From the NCBI GenBank assembly GCA_017380355.1, contig JAFOED010000096.1, forward strand, positions 1-11,210: a DNA stretch of 11,210 nt, in the 5' to 3' direction. Under the pieces are notes generated by a model, which saw only the letters and a list, made by a program, of their open reading frames with translations, did no database searches and was not told the DNA's origin. Origin of the DNA: Ruminococcus sp. GTDB lineage: Bacteria > Bacillota > Clostridia > Oscillospirales > Acutalibacteraceae. The translations under genes and the position numbers were made by a program. Shown here piece by piece: positions 1-7,653 of this stretch (within the stretch, counting starts at the first letter, position 1; each line of letters opens with the position of its first letter).

Positions 1-1
1 A

Positions 2-1801
2 GAAAACAATCGTAACGAGAAGAAAAGTGACTCTGGTGCGTTAAAGAAAGCTTTATTCGGCGAAGCGTTGAAAGAAAAACTTCTTGAGCTTGCTAGTGAA
101 GACATTAAGGTTCAGTTCCTTTATCTTGAGCCTAAGAATGAAAAAGACCCTAAAAAATTCGAGTTTGATTCCGCTATTGAACTCGGACTTTACTTCTACC
201 ACGCTAAAGCTTCAGATATCAGAGAACGACTCATCGAAGCGTGCAACGATATTTTCCAGCGTGCAGAACTGAAAGGTGCGTTAAATGGTGACCAACTTAC
301 TCTGGATATGTCGATGAACAGTCTTATCGTGTTCGTTCAGGGTAATGACGCTGAAATCAAATCGCTTACTGATGAAGAGGGAAATCCAGTTGAAGTACGA
401 CTCGACAGTGGTCAGCGTACATGGAGTGATCGTCACGCAGCACTTAGTGCTGACAGACTCAAGAATGTTGAGTACGACAAAACTCTTGCAGGTCAGGTAG
501 TTACCTTTGGGGCTTGCAAAAAGGGTACATACACACTTTCAATGACAGGCGTTGACTCAAAAAACGTTCAGATTTTTTACGAGCCTAACGTAAATATCAA
601 AGTTGTTATGACCGACAAAGATGGCAACGTTATGGATTCGTCAAGTGGCGCTATTGGTGCAGGAGAGTACACCGTTACTAGCTCGATTATTGACTCAGTA
701 ACAGGTGAAGATGTTACTGATAATCCTCTCTTAGGTAAAGTATCTCTGAAAACTTACGTTCAGAACGGTGATAACGGAGAGGTTAAAGAATACGACAACG
801 GTGCTAAAGTAACACTCACTCCTGATGAGCAGACCAACATCTACGTAGAGGGTAAATACCTCGAAGATTATACAATTTCGACCAAAGACCATCCTGAACT
901 GTTCCCACTTAACTGGAATGTAGCAGAGCTTCCGAAACTCAAAGTTAGTGCTAAGGTTATGCAGAATCAAGCATGGTATATGCCACAAAAGCACGATAGT
1001 TGGCAGCCTATTAAAGTTACCGTTACTAACAACGGCGAAAAGCTCTCGGCTACTGAACTGGAGTCTTTAGTTTTAACTCCTGAGTTTTCAAAGGATATAA
1101 GCTATCGCATCGAACCTTTACCAGACGAGTCAGCGTTTTATATACACATCGCTCAGGATAAGAGTGGTAACTACGTTGAACCATCAACAGGTCTTTATAC
1201 TGTGAAGACAAAGGTGACTATTACTGATGAAAATGGTTTTACAAATGTAGGATCAGACACCGAGATGTTTGAAATCCAGAAATATGCAAAGATTTGGAGA
1301 TGGCTCATCTGGATTGTAATTATCGCGTTGATTCTGCTTTTATTCTTCCTGTTTATGAGTCAGAAAGTTCTGCCGAAGCGTATTGATAAAGATACAGCGG
1401 ATTTTGAAACAATGAGCGCGGGTAACTTAGGACCTAACTACGTTGGTGTTGACTATAAGAGAAAGTCACGTTCGTTAAAAGTTTCTACAATAGGTGCTGT
1501 TGACTTTGATGAAAAGTGTACAGCAACCTTCAAACTCCAACCGGTAGATAACAGATTCAAGAGTTCGAAACAGAGAAGAATCAAAATCGTCGGAATAAAT
1601 ACAAACTGTAAAGCAGTAAGTATTAACCACACCGAATACGTGAAGAACGATAAAAACGTATGGGTTAAAAGTACTATGGTTGATTTAGCTAATCCACCTG
1701 CTATTGCTCACGAAACATTTTGTCCTGAAATTGAATTAGTACGAGGAAGCGATTCTTCTACTGATGCAACATTAACATGTAAAGTAAAAAATATTAAATA
1801 A
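2..1801 (+). CDS. VWA-type membrane-anchored protein, 5'-truncated (C-terminal ~599 residues)
   Basis: The frame is open to the left edge, so the true start lies outside the window. The TTG at 68 has no ribosome binding site and is not a credible start. The visible N-terminus (about nt 60-290) has a beta strand (VQFLYLEP) followed by LGLYFYHAKASDIRERLIEA, which reads like the last strand and helix of a von Willebrand A domain; the metal-binding DxSxS motif would be upstream. Then come about 330 residues of beta-rich, probably Ig-like modules (for example VTVTNNGEKL), one transmembrane helix at about nt 1301-1357 (core WIVIIALILLLFFLF), and a basic flank (QKVLPKR) that suggests the last ~140 residues are cytoplasmic. 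That tail is beta-rich and I do not recognise it. Genes of this kind occur beside tubulin-like GTPases. Likely role, inferred: extracytoplasmic sensing or adhesion signalled inward. The VWA call rests on the domain's tail only. Confidence 0.6.
   Translation, partial: ENNRNEKKSDSGALKKALFGEALKEKLLELASEDIKVQFLYLEPKNEKDPKKFEFDSAIELGLYFYHAKASDIRERLIEACNDIFQRAELKGALNGDQLTLDMSMNSLIVFVQGNDAEIKSLTDEEGNPVEVRLDSGQRTWSDRHAALSADRLKNVEYDKTLAGQVVTFGACKKGTYTLSMTGVDSKNVQIFYEPNVNIKVVMTDKDGNVMDSSSGAIGAGEYTVTSSIIDSVTGEDVTDNPLLGKVSLKTYVQNGDNGEVKEYDNGAKVTLTPDEQTNIYVEGKYLEDYTISTKDHPELFPLNWNVAELPKLKVSAKVMQNQAWYMPQKHDSWQPIKVTVTNNGEKLSATELESLVLTPEFSKDISYRIEPLPDESAFYIHIAQDKSGNYVEPSTGLYTVKTKVTITDENGFTNVGSDTEMFEIQKYAKIWRWLIWIVIIALILLLFFLFMSQKVLPKRIDKDTADFETMSAGNLGPNYVGVDYKRKSRSLKVSTIGAVDFDEKCTATFKLQPVDNRFKSSKQRRIKIVGINTNCKAVSINHTEYVKNDKNVWVKSTMVDLANPPAIAHETFCPEIELVRGSDSSTDATLTCKVKNIK
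1301..1357 (+). other. Transmembrane helix of the VWA-type protein
   Basis: About 19 consecutive hydrophobic residues (WLIWIVIIALILLLFFLF region), followed by SQKVLPKR. The basic residues after the helix favour an outside-to-inside orientation, placing the VWA/Ig-like part outside and the last ~140 residues in the cytoplasm. The N-terminal signal or anchor is not visible, so the topology is inferred. Confidence 0.8.
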
Positions 1802-1804
1802 ACC

Positions 1805-1810
1805 GGAGGT
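1805..1810 (+). promoter_or_regulatory. Ribosome binding site of the tubulin-like gene
   Basis: GGAGGT lies five bases before the ATG at 1816 and just after the TAA of the upstream gene (1799-1801). This fixes the start of the 1195-residue protein and, with a 14-base gap, points to one transcript. Confidence 0.9.
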
Positions 1811-1815
1811 AAAAA

Positions 1816-4800
1816 ATGGCTGTTAAAAAAGAGAGAGTAAACTCTAATGTTACTAAAGAGACTTTATTCGTCGGCGTCGGCGGTATCGGCTCTGATATCG
1901 TAAGAAGAGTAGCGTTGCGTTGTAAAGGTAGCGAAGCTGACAACATCAAGTTCGTTGCTATGGACACAAACGCAAACGATCTCAAAGAAATCAAAAAGCA
2001 AGCACCTAATATGGTTACTATCCAGACATCATCCACACAGAGCGTTTTAGACTACTTAAAGAAAGATGATGACGCAAGAAATAACTGGTTCCCTAACAAT
2101 ACAATTCTTTATCCAAAGACTGTATCTGAAGGTGCTGGTCAGGTTCGTTCTATCTCTCGTCTTGCTTTAAATGCTACAATCAAAACTGGTGAAATCCAGA
2201 AACTCTACAAAGCTATCGACGACCTTTTCTTAAAGGACGGCGGCGAGTTCAAGCAGGCTTTACGTGTAGTTGTTGTTTCATCTGCATGTGGTGGTACAGG
2301 TTCAGGTATCGCTATGACAATGGGTATGCTCATCCGTGAGTATCTGCACAAGCACTACAGAGAGAAGGCTGCTATTATCCGTGGTTATTTATTACTTCCT
2401 GGTGTTATGGATACAGTTATCCGTACAGAAACAGAGCGTGAGAGTTTACGCAGAAACGGCTACGCTTGTATTAAGGAAGTTAACTCATTTATGATTAAGG
2501 CTTCCGGTTTCTGTGGCGTAAGAAAAGACCTCGAAAGATATAAGGGTCTGTACATTGACGTTCCTACTACAACAAACGGTATCGATAAACTCGAAGGACT
2601 TCCATTTGACTTCTGTTTCTTACTCGACAGAGTTGACCAGAGTCAGGAGAGTATGCAGACACTCCAGCAGTACAAAGAGTTTGCTGCACAGAGCCTTTAT
2701 GAGCAGAATATCGGTCCTATGGAAAAGGATGCTTTCGGTATCGAAGATAATATCATCAAAGAGTTTGCTAACGGTGACAACTTAGGTAGAAACCGTTTCG
2801 GTGGTATTGGTGCTTCAGTTCTCCGTTACCCATACGAAGATATCGTTGAGTATGTTGCTAATTCCCGTGCTATTGCTTGTATCGGCGACGGCGAGACAGT
2901 AGGCGAGTGGCTCAAATACGATAAAGCTTACGAGAAAGAGAAAGCAGAGTTCAAGAAGAGACGTGCTTACACAATGGACAAGGCTCCTGAACTTGCTTCA
3001 GTTTACGTAAATGCTGTAAATAAAGGTTCGCAGCGCTTTGATACAGACATCAAGGGAAGTGTTGCAGTAAACGTTGAAAAGGTTGAGGCAGAGGTTAATA
3101 CAAAGCTCAACGCGTTTATGAAGGCTTTCGAAGACCAGATTTTCAGTGGCTTTATTTCAAATCCTGCTATTAAGAACCTCAAGTATTCTGTTGATGAGAT
3201 GGCAACAGAGAAGGATTACGATAAGAACGAAAACTTACGCGGTAAGGCTAATGAGAATCTCAATACTATCAGAACTTATGAGCAGGAAGTAAAACGTAAC
3301 GCTGCTATTTCTGCTCGTTCAACAGCTCGTTCAATTCTCTTTGATGGTCCTTCAATGACTGGCGACGCAATGCCATACCACATTGAGAAGTTGTTAGCAG
3401 GCGCTGAGGGTGCTATGCATCCAAACGCAATGCGTTATATGCTCTACGCATTAAAGAAGAAGATCGATGAAGCTTACTTAAAGGCTCACAACAGTGTTAA
3501 TGCTGAGTTTACTAAGCTTTCTAAGTATTCATCATCAGAAAACGACCCTGACTACTTCGATGTTAAGGGCGGTTTCACAAGTAAAACAGAAGAAACAAAC
3601 ATCGACGAAGTTTGTGCGCTTGAAGACGCAGAACCAGGCTTCTTCGAGAAAATTGGTGGTTATAAGCCATTATGGAATAAACTCAACGAGATTTTCCCTG
3701 CATACGTAGCGGTTCTCAAGAAATACTGCGATACAGTACTTAAAGAGGCAGCATACGAAGCAGCTTCAAAGTATGTAAAACAGCTTTGTGAAGAATTTGA
3801 GAAGTTCTATGCAGCGTTTGAAGGCAAGGTTATCACACTTTCAAAGGCTCAGGAAGAAATCGTTGATAAGCTTAAGTTCAGAGAAGGTAACTCAACAGCT
3901 TACGTTTGTGCAACAGAAAAGCACTTAAAGAGAATTGCAGAGATTTGTCCATCAACAGGTGACGATCTTATGTTACCTCCTGACCTTTCAGGTAAGATTT
4001 TCGACGCAATCAAGGCTAACGCTGAGAACGCTCGTGTTGCTCAGTTTGACCCTGCACTTGCAAAGCCAAGCACAGATATTTTTGATTCCGTTCTTATCGG
4101 TTACTTCAAGGATTCTGTAAGAGAAGACTGCGACGAGATTATTAACATCAATATCGTAAAAGCTATTGCTCAGGAACAGGAATTTGACGCATACTTCAAA
4201 GCTAAGGAAGCTGCTGAGGACGACGAGGTAGTATTCCCTAAGGCAATTTCTGACTCTGATAAGATGGACTATCTCAGAGCTAGAATTTCATTCGGTAATA
4301 AGCTCGCTGCTCCTGGTATCGGTTTTGCTACATTTGAAGAGCCAAGAGTTGTATCTCTGTGTGCTTACAACAAGAAGCTCGATGAGATGAGAGACATCAG
4401 CATCGCTAAGATGGTTGAACCATTCAAGATTGGTGCTACATCAACTGATACAGTTTCAAGATACGATATGCACTTCTTCAACGCTCTTTACAACATCACT
4501 CCTGATATGATTTCTCGTTTCAAGAGTCCTGAGGAAAACGGAACTGATGATCAGTACAACGAAGAGCCGGGTATCTACTATCAGGCATATCACGAGTACA
4601 TCAAGGATATCGGTCCTGACTCAACAAAGAGCTCTACAATTTCACTTCATATCGACAAGCGTTGGGATTCACTTACAGAAATGCCTGAAATTTCACTTGA
4701 CGCTAACTATAAGCATATGGTTAAGATTCATTCTGCACTCGTATATGGTATTGTACACGGTATGATTATCACTCATCCATCATCTAAGTACGATTCACAG

Positions 4801-5403
4801 AAGAGAATCTTTGCACTCGAAGACACAGAAGGCGACAGAACTTCACTTGTTGTTTCTAACGGAACAGAGTGTGACGAGTTCTACGAAGTACTTGACGCCC
4901 TCTATCGTGACAGAGCTTCTGTTAACAAGATTTTAGAAATGCAGAGAGAAAGATGTGAATACGACATCAACTCTAACCGCAGATACGCAGAAAGCGCATT
5001 CTTCAAAGATACAGAAAACTTCAAGATTGGCGATGGTCACGATGCACCAACAAGTATCTTTGAGATTCCTCTTGCTTACTATAATTCACTTCCACGTTCT
5101 ATGATGGACGATAACGAGCTTTCAATTATGATCGACAGCGTTATCTCTGTTTTAGAGAAAGAAGTAAGAAAGTATGAGCAGGAAAAAGATATCGATCCAT
5201 TACTTGCTTCCCGTCTTGAGGCACAGTTCAGACTGTTTGTAGAAAACTTCCTGAAATATAAGGAAAACGGAAGCAAAGATACTATTATAACTGATAACCG
5301 TGTTGTTAATATGGTATTCCGTAAAGTAAGTAACAAGATTAAGGCTTTACAGATTTATCAGTTCGATCAGAAAATTGACGAACTTCGTAAGCTTATCAAG
5401 TAA
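1816..5403 (+). CDS. Large tubulin/FtsZ-superfamily GTPase (Tubulin_2-type tubulin-like protein)
   Basis: A 1195-residue protein, predicted cytoplasmic, with no transmembrane segment. The N-terminal ~350 residues carry tubulin-superfamily nucleotide-binding elements in order: glycine-rich loop GVGGIGSD (residues 20-27), the strand/loop FVAMDTNANDL (46-56; compare the FtsZ NTDAQ-like loop), and the hallmark tubulin signature GGTGSG (159-164) preceded by VVVSSACG. Further on are a helix YACIKEVNSF (216-225), resembling the helix that contacts the guanine in this superfamily, and the strand FCFLLDRVDQ (266-275). The remaining ~800 residues are helix-rich and charged, and I recognise no domain there. 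FtsZ is about 350-400 residues, so this is about three times longer, as is usual for the Tubulin_2 (PF13809) family. It is expected to bind GTP and may polymerise; no catalytic T7 loop (NxDxxD) was confidently located. It is the second gene of the operon, between membrane proteins, suggesting that its job is tied to the membrane. Not FtsZ, and not plasmid TubZ. Confidence 0.88.
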   Translation: MAVKKERVNSNVTKETLFVGVGGIGSDIVRRVALRCKGSEADNIKFVAMDTNANDLKEIKKQAPNMVTIQTSSTQSVLDYLKKDDDARNNWFPNNTILYPKTVSEGAGQVRSISRLALNATIKTGEIQKLYKAIDDLFLKDGGEFKQALRVVVVSSACGGTGSGIAMTMGMLIREYLHKHYREKAAIIRGYLLLPGVMDTVIRTETERESLRRNGYACIKEVNSFMIKASGFCGVRKDLERYKGLYIDVPTTTNGIDKLEGLPFDFCFLLDRVDQSQESMQTLQQYKEFAAQSLYEQNIGPMEKDAFGIEDNIIKEFANGDNLGRNRFGGIGASVLRYPYEDIVEYVANSRAIACIGDGETVGEWLKYDKAYEKEKAEFKKRRAYTMDKAPELASVYVNAVNKGSQRFDTDIKGSVAVNVEKVEAEVNTKLNAFMKAFEDQIFSGFISNPAIKNLKYSVDEMATEKDYDKNENLRGKANENLNTIRTYEQEVKRNAAISARSTARSILFDGPSMTGDAMPYHIEKLLAGAEGAMHPNAMRYMLYALKKKIDEAYLKAHNSVNAEFTKLSKYSSSENDPDYFDVKGGFTSKTEETNIDEVCALEDAEPGFFEKIGGYKPLWNKLNEIFPAYVAVLKKYCDTVLKEAAYEAASKYVKQLCEEFEKFYAAFEGKVITLSKAQEEIVDKLKFREGNSTAYVCATEKHLKRIAEICPSTGDDLMLPPDLSGKIFDAIKANAENARVAQFDPALAKPSTDIFDSVLIGYFKDSVREDCDEIININIVKAIAQEQEFDAYFKAKEAAEDDEVVFPKAISDSDKMDYLRARISFGNKLAAPGIGFATFEEPRVVSLCAYNKKLDEMRDISIAKMVEPFKIGATSTDTVSRYDMHFFNALYNITPDMISRFKSPEENGTDDQYNEEPGIYYQAYHEYIKDIGPDSTKSSTISLHIDKRWDSLTEMPEISLDANYKHMVKIHSALVYGIVHGMIITHPSSKYDSQKRIFALEDTEGDRTSLVVSNGTECDEFYEVLDALYRDRASVNKILEMQRERCEYDINSNRRYAESAFFKDTENFKIGDGHDAPTSIFEIPLAYYNSLPRSMMDDNELSIMIDSVISVLEKEVRKYEQEKDIDPLLASRLEAQFRLFVENFLKYKENGSKDTIITDNRVVNMVFRKVSNKIKALQIYQFDQKIDELRKLIK

Positions 5404-5421
5404 TTTTAAACCAAGTTTTTA

Positions 5422-5430
5422 AGGGGAGGT
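5422..5430 (+). promoter_or_regulatory. Ribosome binding site of the third gene
   Basis: AGGGGAGGT ends six bases before the ATG at 5437 and is a very strong match to the 16S anti-Shine-Dalgarno. It sits in the 33-base gap after the tubulin-like gene, which otherwise holds only AT-rich sequence with no hairpin terminator. Confidence 0.88.
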
Positions 5431-5436
5431 TGTTTT

Positions 5437-7653
5437 ATGTTCACGGTATTGATTGCCGAAAAAGAAACTATAAAACTCTTCGAAGAAACTAAAATGTTTT
5501 TTGGACCGTTACTTGATAATGAAAAAGTTGTTTTTTGTGAGTGGAATAAATACGGCGACACATTGGAGAATATGGTGCCTGATTTGTACGACATCATAGA
5601 GTTCAGAGAAGAGTGGCGCGCTGTTATTCTCTACGATGAAGATAGAGAAAAACTTAATCCGTTTGACTTTACGGGATACAGCGAATCGTATTATTCGGAT
5701 GTGGAGAAAAACTGGGATTTCTACAAAAATCGTAGAAAATGCAGAATTCATTCCTATGAAAAAGCTAGCACAAACCCGCTTGTGAAACTCACAACGGGTT
5801 TGACAAAGCTCTCTGAATTTAAAACATTGGTTGTTGATAACGATGACTATGAAGCGGTTATCAATGACGAGATGAAAATCAGCGAGTTTATGCTCAAAAA
5901 CCAGCTTGCACAAATCAATTGTTATGAAGTAGCAATGAAAATTGGAAAGTACCAGCGAGAAGCATTACTTAAATTTGTCGCAGAAAGTGACACAGATAAT
6001 TTGCTTTCGCTTATTAAAAGCGGAGACGCTAAAGGAATTATGGAAATAATTCCTGAATCTCAGATACTCGATTTCATAAAACTCGTCGGCAACGACCCGA
6101 GTTTCTACGACCCTGAGTATTCTGAGTGTCTCATTGAAAACACTAAGAAAGCAAAGCTTTTAAGAACTATCGCTGCACGCTTTTCTATGAAAGATAAATT
6201 ACCTACTGAAGTAATCTGTCTTTCTCCTAGAACATTCAACTTCGAAATCTTAGAGCAGGATACTAAGTGGAAGAAAAAAGACGAAAACTCATACACACGT
6301 TTTGCACAGTTCAATATGTACAACGAGAGTCTTAAATTTGTTCTTTTTGATATCCTGCCTAAAGACAACAAGAAGTATCGTTTTGACCAGATAAAATTGT
6401 TGTGTCTGTTGCTTCTTATTTGCGACTACGAGATGCCGAAAGGTTTAGTTACAGCAAACCATGTATACAGAGCGAATATCGACTTTGATAAGTCGATTGT
6501 ATCTCGAATCTGTGAGGGTTATCTTAGCAAACTTAAAGCAACTGAGGTATATTTACACGAGCTCGAACAGCAGGTTGACGCTGAAAAAGCTGTGCCGGTT
6601 GATGACCGTACAGCACGCAGACTTTTCGAGTCAGATGTACAGATTCCGGTGAAAATCAATAACGATTTCAAAAGAACTGATCTGTATGCACAGTATAAGG
6701 AAATCGGCCTTTCAACCGACTGTCCTGTAGACGAAGAAAGCTCGTGGAACGTACAGTTTAGACAGATTATGAAGCAGTTTGTCAGATATTTGCGTGAGCC
6801 TAAACGTGCGCTCAAAAATTCTGTAACAGAGGGACTTCATAAAAATAACAAGATTACTGATGACAGAACACTCTTGTTGTCTGAAAATCAGATAGAAGAT
6901 GTAAAAATCCATCTCTACGAAGAAGAGCAGAAGATGGTCGATACATCAACTTCACACTTATTTAATGTTAAGAAATTCAATGAACAGTTAAAAGATGCTG
7001 ATAAAGATATCCGCCGCACAGTTGCTCAGCGTATGACGAAAGGCAGAACTGTGTTTATCGCACTTTTGGCAATTGGCGCATATTTACTTGGGTTTTTGCC
7101 GTTGATTTTTACAAATTTGAATACGACAAAATCTTTCACTACAGCTTTACTTATAACTCTTGTCACAGTCCTTGTATTTGCTATTGCAGGATTTATATAC
7201 CTCTTTGTATTAAAGCGTAAGCTCATACATAAATACAGGAACTTCAACGCTGTTATGAGTGGCATCTGTACATCAATCAACAGAGCTCTGGCACAGTTTT
7301 CAAAGTACTTAAGTTCAGCGTGTAACGTAATGCGTGACCATTCTGTATTACAGAATCGTGATTCAGCTGTTACACGTATGAAGCGAGTAATCAAGTACCA
7401 CAGAATAAGAGTCAGAGAAAATATCACTAACGTCAGTACGATGTTTGTTAAATATGTTGATTTCAACAGCGTTGACTTAAAAGAGAGTGAACCGTATTAT
7501 CACGACTTCACTATTTTAAAAGACTACGAGTACGAGATGCCTAGCATCTGTGTTAATAAGAGAATTGAATTTTTACAGCATGGCTACGAGATAGTAGCAC
7601 CTGTTGACTATGTCAACAAAGTAATTCTTGCGAGGGAGGAGCTATATGATTAA
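5437..7653 (+). CDS. Membrane protein of unknown family with receiver-like N-terminus and transmembrane hairpin
   Basis: 738 residues; I do not recognise the family. Residues 1-70 alternate hydrophobic strands and helices like a response-regulator receiver fold (FTVLIAEK at the start, WRAVILYD near 64-71), but without a clear set of phosphoacceptor aspartates. This is weak inference. Residues 100-400 are mainly soluble and helix-rich, including LPTEVICLSPRTFNF (255-269), a short hydrophobic stretch LLCLLLLIC (321-329) that is too short to be a confident membrane span, and a charged helix around 380-395. Two transmembrane helices follow at about 539-558 and 570-592, joined by a short polar loop (NLNTTKS). 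The basic KRKLIHKYR after the second puts both large domains in the cytoplasm. The last ~140 residues are basic and helical. It lies 33 bases after the tubulin-like gene and overlaps the next gene by 8 bases. Likely a membrane anchor or scaffold for the complex, on context alone. Confidence 0.85.
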   Translation: MFTVLIAEKETIKLFEETKMFFGPLLDNEKVVFCEWNKYGDTLENMVPDLYDIIEFREEWRAVILYDEDREKLNPFDFTGYSESYYSDVEKNWDFYKNRRKCRIHSYEKASTNPLVKLTTGLTKLSEFKTLVVDNDDYEAVINDEMKISEFMLKNQLAQINCYEVAMKIGKYQREALLKFVAESDTDNLLSLIKSGDAKGIMEIIPESQILDFIKLVGNDPSFYDPEYSECLIENTKKAKLLRTIAARFSMKDKLPTEVICLSPRTFNFEILEQDTKWKKKDENSYTRFAQFNMYNESLKFVLFDILPKDNKKYRFDQIKLLCLLLLICDYEMPKGLVTANHVYRANIDFDKSIVSRICEGYLSKLKATEVYLHELEQQVDAEKAVPVDDRTARRLFESDVQIPVKINNDFKRTDLYAQYKEIGLSTDCPVDEESSWNVQFRQIMKQFVRYLREPKRALKNSVTEGLHKNNKITDDRTLLLSENQIEDVKIHLYEEEQKMVDTSTSHLFNVKKFNEQLKDADKDIRRTVAQRMTKGRTVFIALLAIGAYLLGFLPLIFTNLNTTKSFTTALLITLVTVLVFAIAGFIYLFVLKRKLIHKYRNFNAVMSGICTSINRALAQFSKYLSSACNVMRDHSVLQNRDSAVTRMKRVIKYHRIRVRENITNVSTMFVKYVDFNSVDLKESEPYYHDFTILKDYEYEMPSICVNKRIEFLQHGYEIVAPVDYVNKVILAREELYD
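5771..5802 (+). other. Strong intragenic hairpin
   Basis: CAAACCCG (5771-5778), a bulged C, then TTGTG (5780-5784), loop AAACT, then CACAA (5790-5794) and CGGGTTTG (5795-5802). This makes a 13-base-pair stem with one bulge, inside coding sequence (residues STNPLVKLTTGL). No U-tract follows, so it is not an intrinsic terminator. It could be an RNA processing or pausing element, or chance. Confidence 0.6.
7051..7212 (+). other. Transmembrane hairpin of the third gene product
   Basis: Two hydrophobic helices (VFIALLAIGAYLLGFLPLIF and ALLITLVTVLVFAIAGFIYL) are separated by a short polar loop, with basic residues on both outer flanks (TKGR before, KRKLIHKYR after). This fits both large flanking domains being cytoplasmic. 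Confidence 0.85.
7634..7640 (+). promoter_or_regulatory. Ribosome binding site of the fourth gene, inside the third gene
   Basis: GGGAGGA lies five bases before the ATG at 7646. The site is embedded in the last codons of the preceding gene, whose TAA is at 7651-7653. The 8-base overlap indicates translational coupling and decides the start of the fourth gene. Confidence 0.85.

Noticed and set aside
68..70. TTG as the start codon of the first gene
   Set aside because: The same frame is open to the left edge, no ribosome binding site precedes the TTG, and the protein there would begin in the middle of a probable VWA domain.
1816..5403. Plasmid or phage partition tubulin (TubZ/PhuZ) or divisome FtsZ
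   Set aside because: The protein is far too long, no centromere-like repeats or TubR-like regulator are present, and its neighbours are membrane proteins rather than partition, phage or dcw cell-division genes.
5771..5802. Hairpin as a rho-independent terminator
   Set aside because: No run of T follows the stem, and it lies well inside an intact gene.
5509..5913. Minus-strand open frame of 134 codons
   Set aside because: It is antisense to the start of the third gene, which has a strong ribosome binding site and correct operon spacing.
7026..7466. Minus-strand open frame of 146 codons
   Set aside because: It is antisense to the transmembrane hairpin and C-terminus of the third gene; its hydrophobic patches mirror the sense strand's membrane codons.
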